Shown here one piece after another: positions 1 through 8,345 of a stretch of 15,107 bases of DNA. The notes beneath the pieces were generated by a model. It did no database searches and was not told the origin of the DNA. It was given only the letters and a program-made list of their open reading frames with translations. Both the position numbers and the translations under genes were made by a program. The stretch is from Zopfochytrium polystomum (Eukaryota; Chytridiomycota; Chytridiomycetes; Chytridiales; Chytridiaceae). The stretch is taken from assembly GCA_025765615.1 (NCBI GenBank), contig JAIVFJ010000685.1, positions 1 to 15,107 on the forward strand. Reading direction: 5' to 3'. The first letter of the stretch is position 1. Each line of letters starts with the position of its first letter.

Positions 1-476
1 CGGCACGATCTGGTAGCAGACGGTCTCTCGGGCCACGCGACCAGCAGGTACGCAAAGCGGCCGGGGCAGTGCGGGATGCCGCGTGGGACGGGTACGGGCG
101 AGGCGGTGATCCAAGCGGTTGCGGAGGGACGCGAGCGGCGCGAGGCCGATGTAGAGGGGGACGGGGGGAGGGGGGTGGTGGCGGCGTCGCGGCGGGAAAG
201 GGGGTGGTCGAGGATCGTGACGGTGCAGCGGGGGGTTGGCTTGGCGGAGCAAGCCATGGGGTGGGGGGTGGGGTCGGGGTCGTTGTGGTGGCGGTGGAAG
301 CCGTGGGGGGGTGGTGGCGTCGCCAGTAGTGGTGGTGGCTGCGGGTGGGTGGTAGCTGGCGGTGGGGGCGGGCGAAAGCGGGAGGAGGCGGGCGGGGCGG
401 GGAGGGGGGAGAGTCGCGGTGCGACAGCGGGGGCGGCCGCGGGTAAGAGGACGACGGGTAAGGTGCATCGGCATCG
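1..476 (-). CDS. Edge of an unrecognised minus-strand gene (partial, frame-broken)
   Basis: Read on the minus strand this GC-rich stretch gives protein-like composition, while the plus strand gives only Gly/Arg/Val-rich shadow sequence. An ATG lies at about 473-475 (another at 467-469), followed by a Pro/Ser/Thr-rich N-terminal part. A more ordered-looking part follows near 130-225, with segments CTVTILDHPLSRRDAA and VPLYIGLAPLASLRNRLDHR. It runs off the left edge with VARETVCYQIVP. These segments lie in different frames, so one or more indels or an intron must intervene. I do not recognise the family. Upstream on its sense strand is a long CT tract (GA on the plus strand, 541-752), as also seen before other genes here. 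The start codon is a guess and the product is hypothetical. Confidence 0.3.
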
Positions 477-540
477 ATCACCAATGAAATACTGTGTTAT
501 TTGAGAAGTATAAGTATTTTCTGCATGCAAGTACGTGGAA

Positions 541-547
541 CTGAGAG

Positions 548-580
<33 letters not shown>

Positions 581-752
581 AGATGAGAGGAGAGAGAGCG
601 AGAGAGAGAGGGAGGAGAGAGACAGAGAGGGAGGAGGAGAGAGAGGTGAGGAGGAGGAGAGAGAGAGAGAGAGAGGGAGGAGCGAGAGAAGAGAGAGAGA
701 GAGAGAGACAGGAGAGACGAGAGAGGAGAGAGACAGAGAGACAAAGACACTG
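541..752. repeat. Imperfect GA-rich microsatellite
   Basis: About 210 bases almost wholly purine on the plus strand: GAGA runs interrupted by GGAG, GACA and GCGA. Reading frames through it give only Arg/Glu or Ser/Leu low-complexity peptides, so it is not coding. It lies just upstream of the probable minus-strand gene at the left edge, where it reads as a CT tract on the sense strand. Confidence 0.9.
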
Positions 753-914
753 GACGAACCAATCAACAGCCGCAAGACAACAACGCGAAACACACCCTTT
801 TTCTAGTTGCAGTCCTGTCCACTCCTTGTGATACTTTTCACTGCTCGTCACTCGCCCTTTCGAAGTTGGCATCGGCTCAGGATTGTGGCTGGGGTGGTTG
901 GAGAGTGGCTGTGC

Positions 915-940
915 CGACAGACAGACAGGCAGACAGACTG
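915..940. repeat. GACA tetranucleotide repeat
   Basis: Short run of GACA/GGCA units with one substituted unit, followed by ACTG. It lies in a spacer without coding signal. Confidence 0.75.
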
Positions 941-1752
941 GGCGGAAATCCAAAAGATATTCCGTCGATGCTCGAAATTCAAATTTTGCCGAGCAAGCTA
1001 ATTATTAGAAGTAACAATACTAATACATCCTGCGCACAATCCCCCCCCTAACCCGGCACTCACCCCTCGCCTCGCAAACTGTCTGCCTAAGTAGCATACA
1101 CACATCTTAAACAGCCGGCAAACCCATGAGGCCCCGGCAGTCAACAGCCCACTCTCCCTTTGAATCTGTCTCTGGTGGTGCTGACCAGGTTCCTTTGGCT
1201 TTAGCTCAGCCGATCCTCATCAATATTCTATCTCTGACGCAGGGAAGAAGCCTGCACTTGTTTCTTTCCCAAGGGTGGAGGGCCATCCTGCTTTTCTCGC
1301 GATTTCTGACTCCGCCACAGACTCTTGCGGATTTGTCTCATTTTTCGCGTTTACGTCTTTGGCTGCTCTGTCGCTTCCCCTCATCCCCAATTCTCTGTCG
1401 CTTTTCTGTTCCCACCTTGCTTTTCTCCGCGCCTCCGCATCGCCCCCACACACACACACACACACAACTCACACCACACAGAACATACGCGCACTCGACG
1501 CAGAGAAGCGTCGCTGGGGCACGCGAAATTCTCCAGTTTCGATCTAAACAAACCACCACTCTTCTTCGAGTACCCGCACACAATCCCCGTCAGACGACAA
1601 ACCGACTTGTCAAAAACAAACTGCCTGGGCGCGGCGATGAGGGCCGATCCATCCAACACCAGCGCCTCGGTCCAAACTACTTGGGACTATGCAGCTTCCG
1701 ATTCCGACCCCGGCGTCGCGAATCGCGATCCGGCTGCCGCATCCAGACGCAG
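941..1752. other. Spacer and 5' flank of GH16 copy A
   Basis: No convincing gene. Open frames here (for example 1126-1764 on the plus strand) have composition typical of noncoding DNA and no recognisable domain. The stretch holds a C-rich segment at about 1040-1075 and a CA dinucleotide run at 1447-1466. It should contain the promoter and perhaps the first exon of copy A, whose start codon I could not place. ATGs at 1637 and 1689 are candidates only; neither is in frame with the secretion-signal segment that follows. Confidence 0.5.
1447..1466. repeat. CA microsatellite
   Basis: Ten CA units, followed by imperfect CA-rich sequence to about 1482, in the 5' flank of copy A. Confidence 0.85.
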
Positions 1753-4155
1753 AGTGGGTTTTGAGCCCTCTTCACCCCGTCGCTCCCAGTATCGCCATAC
1801 GCGCAGTCTGTCTTCAAGCTGGGAAGCTCGTGCTCGCTAACGCTACGATGCATTTGTCCAGTTTACCCCGTCGTCGCCTTCACTATTCGTGAGTTTCGTC
1901 CTGCAGCCTCGCCTGGAGCGCCCAAAGCTTGTCGCCTCTATCGTCTGTCTAACGTTACACTCGACCATTCATCCTGTTCTCTTTTATAACTTTCTTGCAG
2001 GCGAAGCCAAGTCACATTCTCGGGAGGATCAATGATCCTCACCATGCAGCCGTGAGTTCTTCCTCTCAAGTACCTGTTCCCCCTGACGACCAGCAGATCT
2101 AACCCTTTAGCTCACCAAGGCCGGATGACGGGGCCGGAGGCGGGGAAAACAGCACTCGTGACGACGGTCCAGTCGCTCTTGTACGGGACGGTGGAGGCGC
2201 AGATAACGCAAAGTTACGTCCCCGGCGCAGTCACGGGCCTGACTCTCGCAAAGGCAACGTTCGACCAAAGCGACGAGATCGACTTTGAGTGGCTCGGATC
2301 CGAACGGAACTCCGTCTGGACGAAATTCTTTACCGCGGCTTGCGCGACCCGCAAGGAGCGCCTTACTACGACAGTCGATCCATGAACCTCTCGGTAGCCG
2401 CCGACAACTCGCGCAACTTTCACACGTACAAGATTGAGTGGACGCCGTACGCGATTACGTGGTCGATCGACGGACCGTTCGGCGCGTGCAAAACAGGACG
2501 GCTACCTGGGAGGCGAAAGGCACGGGCGATATGCTCGATCCGCCCGCCGACCATTATCACTACCCGGATCAACCTCTTCTTATCCGCTTGCGGCATCTAC
2601 GACCCAACGGGTGCTCCATGGTCTGGAGGACCGATCAACTGGACCGACCCGCTTGCCGTGAAGGCTGCGAACGCTCAATCGCCAGCCTAAAGATAACCTG
2701 CTACCAAGGTTCCTTACCCAGCAACATGTCCGCGCCCCCCTCCGACCCGAAAAGCTCCGACCACGTACGGACATCGCGCCTGATCCAAGAAGCTTCTTCA
2801 CCACTACGACAAGCTCGAGGAGCGCCAGCGCCACTACTGCCCCGGCGTCATACAGCCCCACGACGCGACGGCACCGTTGCCAGCCTCCGCAGCCGCAGCA
2901 GCGCCACTCCTAGTAATTGCCGGTTCCATCGCCGGCGCCGTCGTCCTCCGCGGCGCCGTCATATTGCGCAGTCTCTTTTCCTCGTCATCCGCCCCGCGCC
3001 GCGAACAATCTCCCGCACGTCCGCCCAAAAGCAACGCGAACCCAGCCGCCCTTTTCCCCTCACCCCGGCGCGCCCCCAACCGCGGGCCTCCCCGCCCTTA
3101 CTACGCCCCGCACCCCCACAACCACCCAAATCCGGACGTCAGCATCCAGCAGATGCAGCCCCTCCTCCCGCACGGCCCCACGACCGCCGCCAGTCCCGCC
3201 CCACCTCCGCGCCGTCCGACGCCGCGTTCTCATCGCTTCATTCCCTACCTCATCCGCCGCGGCCGCCATCTCTCCACACATGCACCACCACCAACCCCCC
3301 CCAACGCCGCGATGCCCTTCCTCGCCGCCTCAACCCCAATCACCCCCGATGCCTGGCGCGCATCCGACTCCACCACCGCGTCGGCTACGCCCCAACAACC
3401 TCCTCCCACCCCGCCTACGCGAAATCCGAAACCGGCTCACAATCCACCACCACCGCTCACCACCCTCTTCCGCGCGACTCGGTCTCTCCATCGACCCCTC
3501 CACAGCCAGCGAATACACCCCCGCCCAGATCTTCCACAACTACTACCACAACCCGGCCCCAGCCCCCCCACCGCCCCGTCCCGTCTCTGCCGCCGCCTCC
3601 GTCGCATCCACCACCTTCCAGCCGCTCCCGCGCGACCCCGGCAGCTACGACAAAAAGAGCGCTGCCGCGAGTCTCGGCCAGAACCTCGGCCGCGACCGCC
3701 GCCCTCGACGCCCCGCCGACACCGACAGAAAGGACTCGACGCTGTTCACCGCCGCCGCCGCCGCCGCCGGGAACCCTGGAGACGTCGCGACCTGGAGCGT
3801 CGCAGGCGTCGGCGCGTTCTTGGGCCGCTGCGGCTTCGGCGCGGATGTCGTCAGCTTGTTTTACCGTGAGTTTGGCCCTCCTCCTCCTCCCCCGCCCCTC
3901 TTCGAAAAGAAACTCTCTCACGCTTCGACGGCCCCCCCATTCTCCGCTGGGCAATAAGGCAACGACATCGACGGCCGCCTCCTCCTCGCCCTCGACGCCG
4001 CTTTCCTTCGCAACGAGCTCGGCATCGACTCGGCCGGCCTACGTGCCCGTATCCTCATGGCCGTCGAGCCGCTGCGGCCTGCCGCCCCGGCTCCCGCTGC
4101 AGATCCACCCGCGACCGCCGCGGACGCGCCCGGGCTGCCGCCGTATTCGGGGTGA
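1753..4155 (+). CDS. Crh-type GH16 transglycosylase with transmembrane helix and SAM domain, copy A (frame-broken)
   Basis: Predicted cell-wall glycoside hydrolase/transglycosylase of the Crh type, which in fungi crosslinks chitin to beta-glucan outside the plasma membrane. In order: a hydrophobic segment ending AQSVF (about 1762-1815), probably the secretion signal; the GH16 domain (2001-2051 and 2111-2720) with catalytic motif DEIDFEWLG at 2272-2298; a Ser/Thr linker; a transmembrane helix near 2905-2995; a long Pro/Ser/Thr-rich tail; and a SAM domain in 3781-3865 plus 3959-4077. It ends GLPPYSG and TGA at 4153-4155. Compared with copy B it lacks one base near 2331, 2476 and 2676 and has one extra near 2590 and 2765, so no single frame covers it. 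Replacement changes against copy B are rare, which argues against an old pseudogene. The start codon is not identified; the 5' limit is the earliest segment alignable with copy B. Corrected length is about 700 residues. Confidence 0.8.
1889..2000 (+). other. Intron 1 of GH16 copy A
   Basis: Donor GTGAGT follows TATTC, and the acceptor is TTGCAG. A CTAAC branch-like site lies near 1949. Copy B has a differently sized intron at the same place. The frame does not join cleanly across it in either copy, so the exact codon at the junction is unresolved. Confidence 0.7.
2052..2110 (+). other. Intron 2 of GH16 copy A
   Basis: Donor GTGAGT directly after the LTMQP segment; acceptor TTTAG, preceded by a TCTAAC branch-like site. 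Length 59 bases. Flanking exons align with copy B while the intron sequence does not, as expected for noncoding DNA. Confidence 0.75.
3866..3958 (+). other. Intron 3 of GH16 copy A, inside the SAM domain
   Basis: Donor GTGAGT after SLFY plus one base, so phase 1; exon 4 resumes as RNDIDGRLLL. The acceptor reads AATAAG, a less usual AAG end; copy B has CGCAG here. Removing it joins the two halves of the SAM domain in frame. Confidence 0.8.
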
Positions 4156-4164
4156 TTGGGGGAA

Positions 4165-4204
<40 letters not shown>
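4165..4204. repeat. 40-base poly-G run
   Basis: An uninterrupted run of 40 G begins ten bases after the copy A stop codon, preceded by GGGGGAA. It would be in the 3' untranslated region. The true length may differ, because such runs are poorly measured by sequencing. Confidence 0.85.
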
Positions 4205-4205
<1 letters not shown>

Positions 4206-5285
4206 AATGGATGGAAGGAAGTAGGAGTGTTGCTGCTGGCTTGATAGCCTTTTTTTTTTTCCTTTCTGAAAAAAAGTATTGCTTCCCATCGGATTCATGT
4301 CTGTTCGGGCGAGCCACGGACACACCTATTTTTTTTCTCTTAACGAAGACTCGTATTGTGAATTAGGAGTTCACTAAAGGAATCATCGTTAGTCAGCCGA
4401 TGCCTACTGTATGTCGAGGGCTCGATTGTCGCTGGGAGCTCGGTGATGTTCTCCTCGAACTTGGCTTGGACTTGGTTAAGCCTTTTTTTTTTTTTTTTTT
4501 TTTTTTGCGTTCCTTCAACCGATATTCTTTCCAAACCCGGCAGCGTTTACGAACGCTATCGGGGGGCGAAGTTCGGGGGGCGGGGCACGGGCTGGATGCG
4601 AAAAAACAGGAAAGAAGAAAAAATCAACAAAAAAAAATATAAAGATGAGAAAAGAAAAAGAGCTGAATGATGTTTGACGACACTCCTCTATCAATCCATT
4701 TTGGACTGCTCAATTACTCTTTAACTCCGCCAACGCCGCTGCAGTCTGCCGCCCAACACCTCCCCCCCCAAACCCCCCCATTCCTTTTTCATCACCTAGT
4801 TTGCGGCCGTCGCGGAACAAATTACCGTAAACGCCAATTTCATGGCCAAACTGTTGACGAAAGGTTCGATATTGATAAAGTATGCAGTAGTTATCCGAAG
4901 GGAGTACGGTTAGATTCGTTAATGAGTTGGGTGCACCGACTAATTTTTTTCCCTTTTTCGACTGTTTGTCGACAAATCACACTATGCCTTTTGTTAGTTT
5001 TTATTTTTAATTTTTTTTCTCTTTCAATCAAGCTGAAACCAATTTAGCTTTTGTTGCTTGGAACCTCCCGTCCCCCTTTCCAACGTTTCCAGACGGATTC
5101 CTTCCCTTATCTCCCAAACAGCCCCGTCAACGCCCCACTTTTCGGCAAGTTCTGCGACTCGAAAGGGGTTTATGGTCCTGTTTTCTCTTCCCGTTTTTTT
5201 TGCGTATCCTCAGCCTCAGGCTCTGTATCTCACTCTTCGCCGTACTTACTCACTCGCTTGCTCACGCACACAACCCCAAACACAC
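4205..5285. other. Spacer between GH16 copies A and B
   Basis: AT-richer than the flanking genes, without a convincing coding region. It contains T runs at 4251-4260 and 4331-4338, a 24-base T run at 4483-4506, and an A/AG-rich stretch at about 4597-4668. A GGTTCGATAT string near 4863 recalls a tRNA B box, but no cloverleaf could be built around it. The poly-T and A-rich parts may belong to copy A's 3' end; no clear polyadenylation signal is seen. Confidence 0.5.
4483..4506. repeat. 24-base poly-T run
   Basis: Uninterrupted T homopolymer in the spacer, about 330 bases after the copy A stop. No retroposon structure or target-site duplication was recognised next to it. Confidence 0.85.
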
Positions 5286-5345
5286 GCTCTCTTCTCTCCT
5301 CCTCTCTCTCTCTCTCCTCTCATCTCTCCCTCTCTCTCTCTCTCA

Positions 5346-5378
<33 letters not shown>

Positions 5379-5407
5379 CTCTTCTCCCTTCTCTCCTTCT
5401 CTCTCCG
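5286..5407. repeat. CT-rich microsatellite upstream of GH16 copy B
   Basis: Imperfect CT tract on the sense strand of copy B, with CCTC and CATC interruptions. It ends about 30 bases before a TATA-like element and about 170 bases before the first alignable coding segment, so it may be part of the promoter. Confidence 0.9.
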
Positions 5408-5437
5408 TCTGACCAACTCCCGACAGTAACACTTGGA

Positions 5438-5443
5438 TATAAA
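5438..5443 (+). promoter_or_regulatory. TATA-like element of GH16 copy B
   Basis: TATAAA in GGATATAAAGC lies just downstream of the CT tract and about 135 bases upstream of the first segment alignable with copy A. Position and strand suit a core promoter. It rests on sequence match and position only. Confidence 0.3.
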
Positions 5444-5574
5444 GCATACCACGCGTTCGCTGGCTGGCGCAGCGAGAGGCATCCGTCCAACTGTTTGACA
5501 AAAAACGCAACTCACCAAAAACTTGGAATAGCATATCCGATTAGGCCCCGCGCTGCAAGCCTAGCAGCGTAGCG

Positions 5575-7830
5575 TTGGGGCTCTTCGCCGTCGCTCCCAC
5601 CATCACCTTCGCTCAGTCTGTCTTCAACGGGAGCTCTTGCTCTCTGAACTACGATGCATTTGTCCAGTTTAACCCCCATCGTCGCCTCTAACAATTCGTG
5701 AGTTTTGTCTTGCGCTTTGGTCTCCCGTTAATTAACATTCCCGTCCATCGTCACTTTTCTGCAGGCGAGGGTCAAGTCACATTCTCTGGCGGGTCAATGA
5801 TCCTCACCATGCAGCCGTAAGTTTCCTTTCGTTCCTCACCAGACTCGATTATGTCTTTCCTCTGGAGACACCCCATCTCACTTTTCACGTCACCAAGACC
5901 GGATGACGGGGCCGGAGCGGGAAAAACAGCGCTCGTGACGACAGTCCAGTTCGCTCTTGTACGGGACGGTGGAAGCCCAAATCACGCAAAGCTACGTCAC
6001 CGGCGCTGTCACGGGGCTGACTCTCGCAAAGGCAACCTTTGATAAAAGCGACGAGATCGACTTTGAGTGGCTCGGATCCGAACGCAACTCGGTCTGGACG
6101 AAATTCTTCTACCGCGGCCTGCGCGACCCGCAAGGAGCCCCCTATTACGACAGTCGATCCATGAACCTGTCTGTCGCCGCCGACAACTCGCGCAACTTTC
6201 ACACGTACAAGATCGAGTGGACGCCGTACGCGATTACGTGGTCGATCGACGGAACCGTTCGGCGCGTGCAAAACAGGTCGAGCACATGGGAGCCGAAAGG
6301 CACGGGCGACATGCTCGATCCGCCCGCCAGCCATTACCACTACCCGGAGCAGCCCCTTCTCATCCGTTTTGGCATCTACGACCCGACCGGCGCTCCTTGG
6401 TCAGGAGGACCGATCAAATGGACCGACCCGCTTGCCGTGAAAGGCGCGAACGCTCAAGTCGCCAGCCTCAAGATAACTTGCTACCAGGGCCCCTACCCCA
6501 GCGACATGTCCGCGCCGCCGTCCGACCCGAAAAGCTCCGACACGTACGGCTCCGCGCCGGATCCAGCAAGCTTCTTCACCACGGCGACAAGCTCCAGCAG
6601 CGCACCGCGACGAATAGCCCCACCGCGAATGGCACCGTGACCGCCTCCAGCAGCAAGCAGCGCCACACCTGTTATTGCCCTGGCTCCGTCGCTGGCGCCG
6701 TGGTCCTCCTCGGCGCCGCTGCCTGTGCAGTCTTCTTTCTCGTCATCCGCCCGCGCCGAGAAGCCTCCGAGTCGCGCAGCACCGAAAGAAAAAAGTTTGG
6801 ACCCCGCCCATCTTTGCCCGCCGCTCCAGCGCGCCCTCGTCCACCCCCCTCCCCGCATACGCTCAAGACCCTCACAACCGCCCCGAACTCGGTCCCTGAC
6901 GCACACAGCAAAACACACTCGCCCCCTCCGCACAGCTCCGCACCGTCAGACACCGGCTTGGAACTCGCTGCCCTCCCACCAACCCGCCCACCCTGACCGA
7001 CTCCTCCGCACAGCCTTCCTTGTCGCCTCCACCCCTATCACAAACCCGGTGCCCTCGAGCTCCAACGCAACCGACATCCTCTACCACCGCGTCGGCTACG
7101 CCCCACATACGGCTTCCAACGTCCACCCCGCCTACGCAAAGTCCGACGCTGGATCCACCGCCGCACACAACGCGACTCGGTCCTCTCCATCGACCCCTCT
7201 ACAGCCAGCGAATACACCCCAGGCCAGCTCTTCAACAACGCCTACCACCCGCCGGCCCCGTCCTCCGACGCCGCGTCCTCGTCCGTCTCCGCTACCACCT
7301 TCCAGTTGCCCCCGCGCACCACCCACTTTGCTTCAGACAGAAAAAGCGCCGCGGCCGGCGGCGTCTCGGCAAGGTCCACGGCCGCGAGCGCGGGCAGTCG
7401 GACCGACGCCCCCGCCGACGGCGACAGGAAGGACTCGGCGCTGTTCGCCGCCGCCGCCGCAGCTGGTGCCAGCCCGGCCGAGGTCGCCGCTTGGAGCGTC
7501 GCCGGCGTCGGCGCCTTCCTGGGCCGCTGCGGGTTCGAGGCGGATGTCGTCAGCTTGTTTAATCGTGAGTTTTCGATTACCCGCGCCCCTTCCCCCCCCT
7601 TCATCTCACACTCACAAACCCGGCCCTCACCCCGCCCCGCAGGCAACGATATCGACGGCCGCCTCCTCCTCGCCCTCGACGGCCGCATTCCTGCGCAACG
7701 AGCTCGGCATCGATTCGGCCGGCCTGCGCGCCCGTATCCTTATGGCTGTCGAGCCGCTGCAGCCCGCCGCCCACGCGCCCGCCCCCCGCCGACGCGCCGG
7801 CTGCGGGGTTTGCCGCCGTATTCGGGGTGA
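5575..7830 (+). CDS. Crh-type GH16 transglycosylase with transmembrane helix and SAM domain, copy B (frame-broken)
   Basis: Tandem paralog of copy A, about 1.4 kb downstream on the same strand; about 680 residues after correction. The N-terminus reads VALGLFAVAPTITFAQS, a good secretion signal core, but no ATG precedes it back to the TATA-like element. The start is therefore mutated, misread, or on an upstream exon. The GH16 domain covers residues about 40-265, with DEIDFEWLG at 6050-6076 and a long intact frame from 5957 to about 6605. A Ser/Thr linker follows, then a transmembrane helix (6660-6752) of the pattern GSVAGAVVLLGA...CAVFFLVI and the basic stop RPRRE. The tail (about 350-585) carries YHRVGYAP and SIDPSTASEYTP. 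The SAM domain (about 588-658) lies in 7480-7564 plus 7643-7765; the protein ends GLPPYSG. Frame breaks occur near 5950 (extra T), 6610, 6685, 7690 and 7805. Crh relatives are usually GPI-anchored; no GPI signal ends this protein. Confidence 0.85.
5698..5764 (+). other. Intron 1 of GH16 copy B
   Basis: Donor GTGAGT, acceptor CTGCAG, length 67. Same exon junction as intron 1 of copy A (ATTC before the donor and GCGA after the acceptor), but unrelated intron sequence and a shorter length. Confidence 0.75.
5817..5888 (+). other. Intron 2 of GH16 copy B (3' end uncertain)
   Basis: Donor GTAAGT directly after the LTMQP segment. At the position matching copy A's TAG acceptor the sequence reads TTTCAC rather than an AG, one base from TTTCAG. 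A downstream AG at 5896-5897 is an alternative. The 3' boundary is therefore provisional. Confidence 0.55.
7565..7642 (+). other. Intron 3 of GH16 copy B, inside the SAM domain
   Basis: Donor GTGAGT after SLFN plus one base; acceptor CCGCAG. Phase 1, at exactly the same codon as in copy A. The joined sequence reads SLFNRNDIDGRLLLALD, a good SAM-domain core. Confidence 0.85.
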
Positions 7831-8345
7831 TTGAGGATTAAGGGGTGGGGGGGTGGTCGAGGGGAGCCGCGGGTTGTGTTGGGAGGTGTGTGCATAATGG
7901 AATCCGAAACAGTGTGGTTGTACAGTCGTAGCTGGAGTGGGAGGGAACTTCTTCAAGGGTGGGATAATGCAGTGCGTGGGTAACCCTAACCCTGCCAGCA
8001 GAGAAGCCGATGCTTGTGGCGACGCCTTCGCTCGGGGCGACTCGACAATTTGCCGAACTTTTTTCGGAGCCCGAGGACGGATCAAAATAGTGAGTGCGAA
8101 ACAAGAAAGAGGCATTGGCGGGCCTGCACGGCGCGAGCGAGCCTGTTTTGCTACATTGAGTGTCTGCACCATGTCCAGGATCATCCCTTAAGTAGCCGCC
8201 ACGAGCAATGAGCGGAAGGAAGAAGAAAAAAAAGTACATATCGCTTCGAAGATAGCTAAATGCATGGGCCATGACCAGCGGTGTTCTTGGAACCTTACTG
8301 CCGTCGCAACACGCAGGCGCTGCTTGGCAGCCCGCCCCTCTTCCC
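7831..8345. other. Spacer between GH16 copy B and the minus-strand gene
   Basis: Convergent spacer holding the 3' ends of copy B (plus strand) and of the minus-strand gene. Open frames (for example 7937-8191) have no recognisable domain. Two telomere-like units occur at 7980-7993. No terminator, tRNA or repeat family is recognised. Confidence 0.5.

Noticed and set aside
501..806. Arg/Glu-rich open frames through the GA tract
   Set aside because: Product of the GAGA microsatellite, open in several frames at once.
1126..1764. 212-codon plus-strand open frame upstream of GH16 copy A
   Set aside because: Runs through the CA repeat, has no recognisable domain and no counterpart upstream of copy B.
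2438..4366. Single 642-codon open frame on the plus strand, the longest in the window
   Set aside because: It follows the true coding frame of GH16 copy A only in patches (for example 2480-2590 and 2680-2760), then runs as an Arg/Pro/Ser-rich shadow and through the poly-G tract past the real stop at 4153-4155.
4855..4885. Possible tRNA gene suggested by a GGTTCGAT string
   Set aside because: No matching T-stem partner, A box or acceptor stem could be placed around it.
1753..7830. Programmed ribosomal frameshifting as the cause of the broken frames
   Set aside because: Indels fall at different places in the two copies and also in unrelated flanking genes, with no shared slippery site, so sequence error is the simpler explanation.
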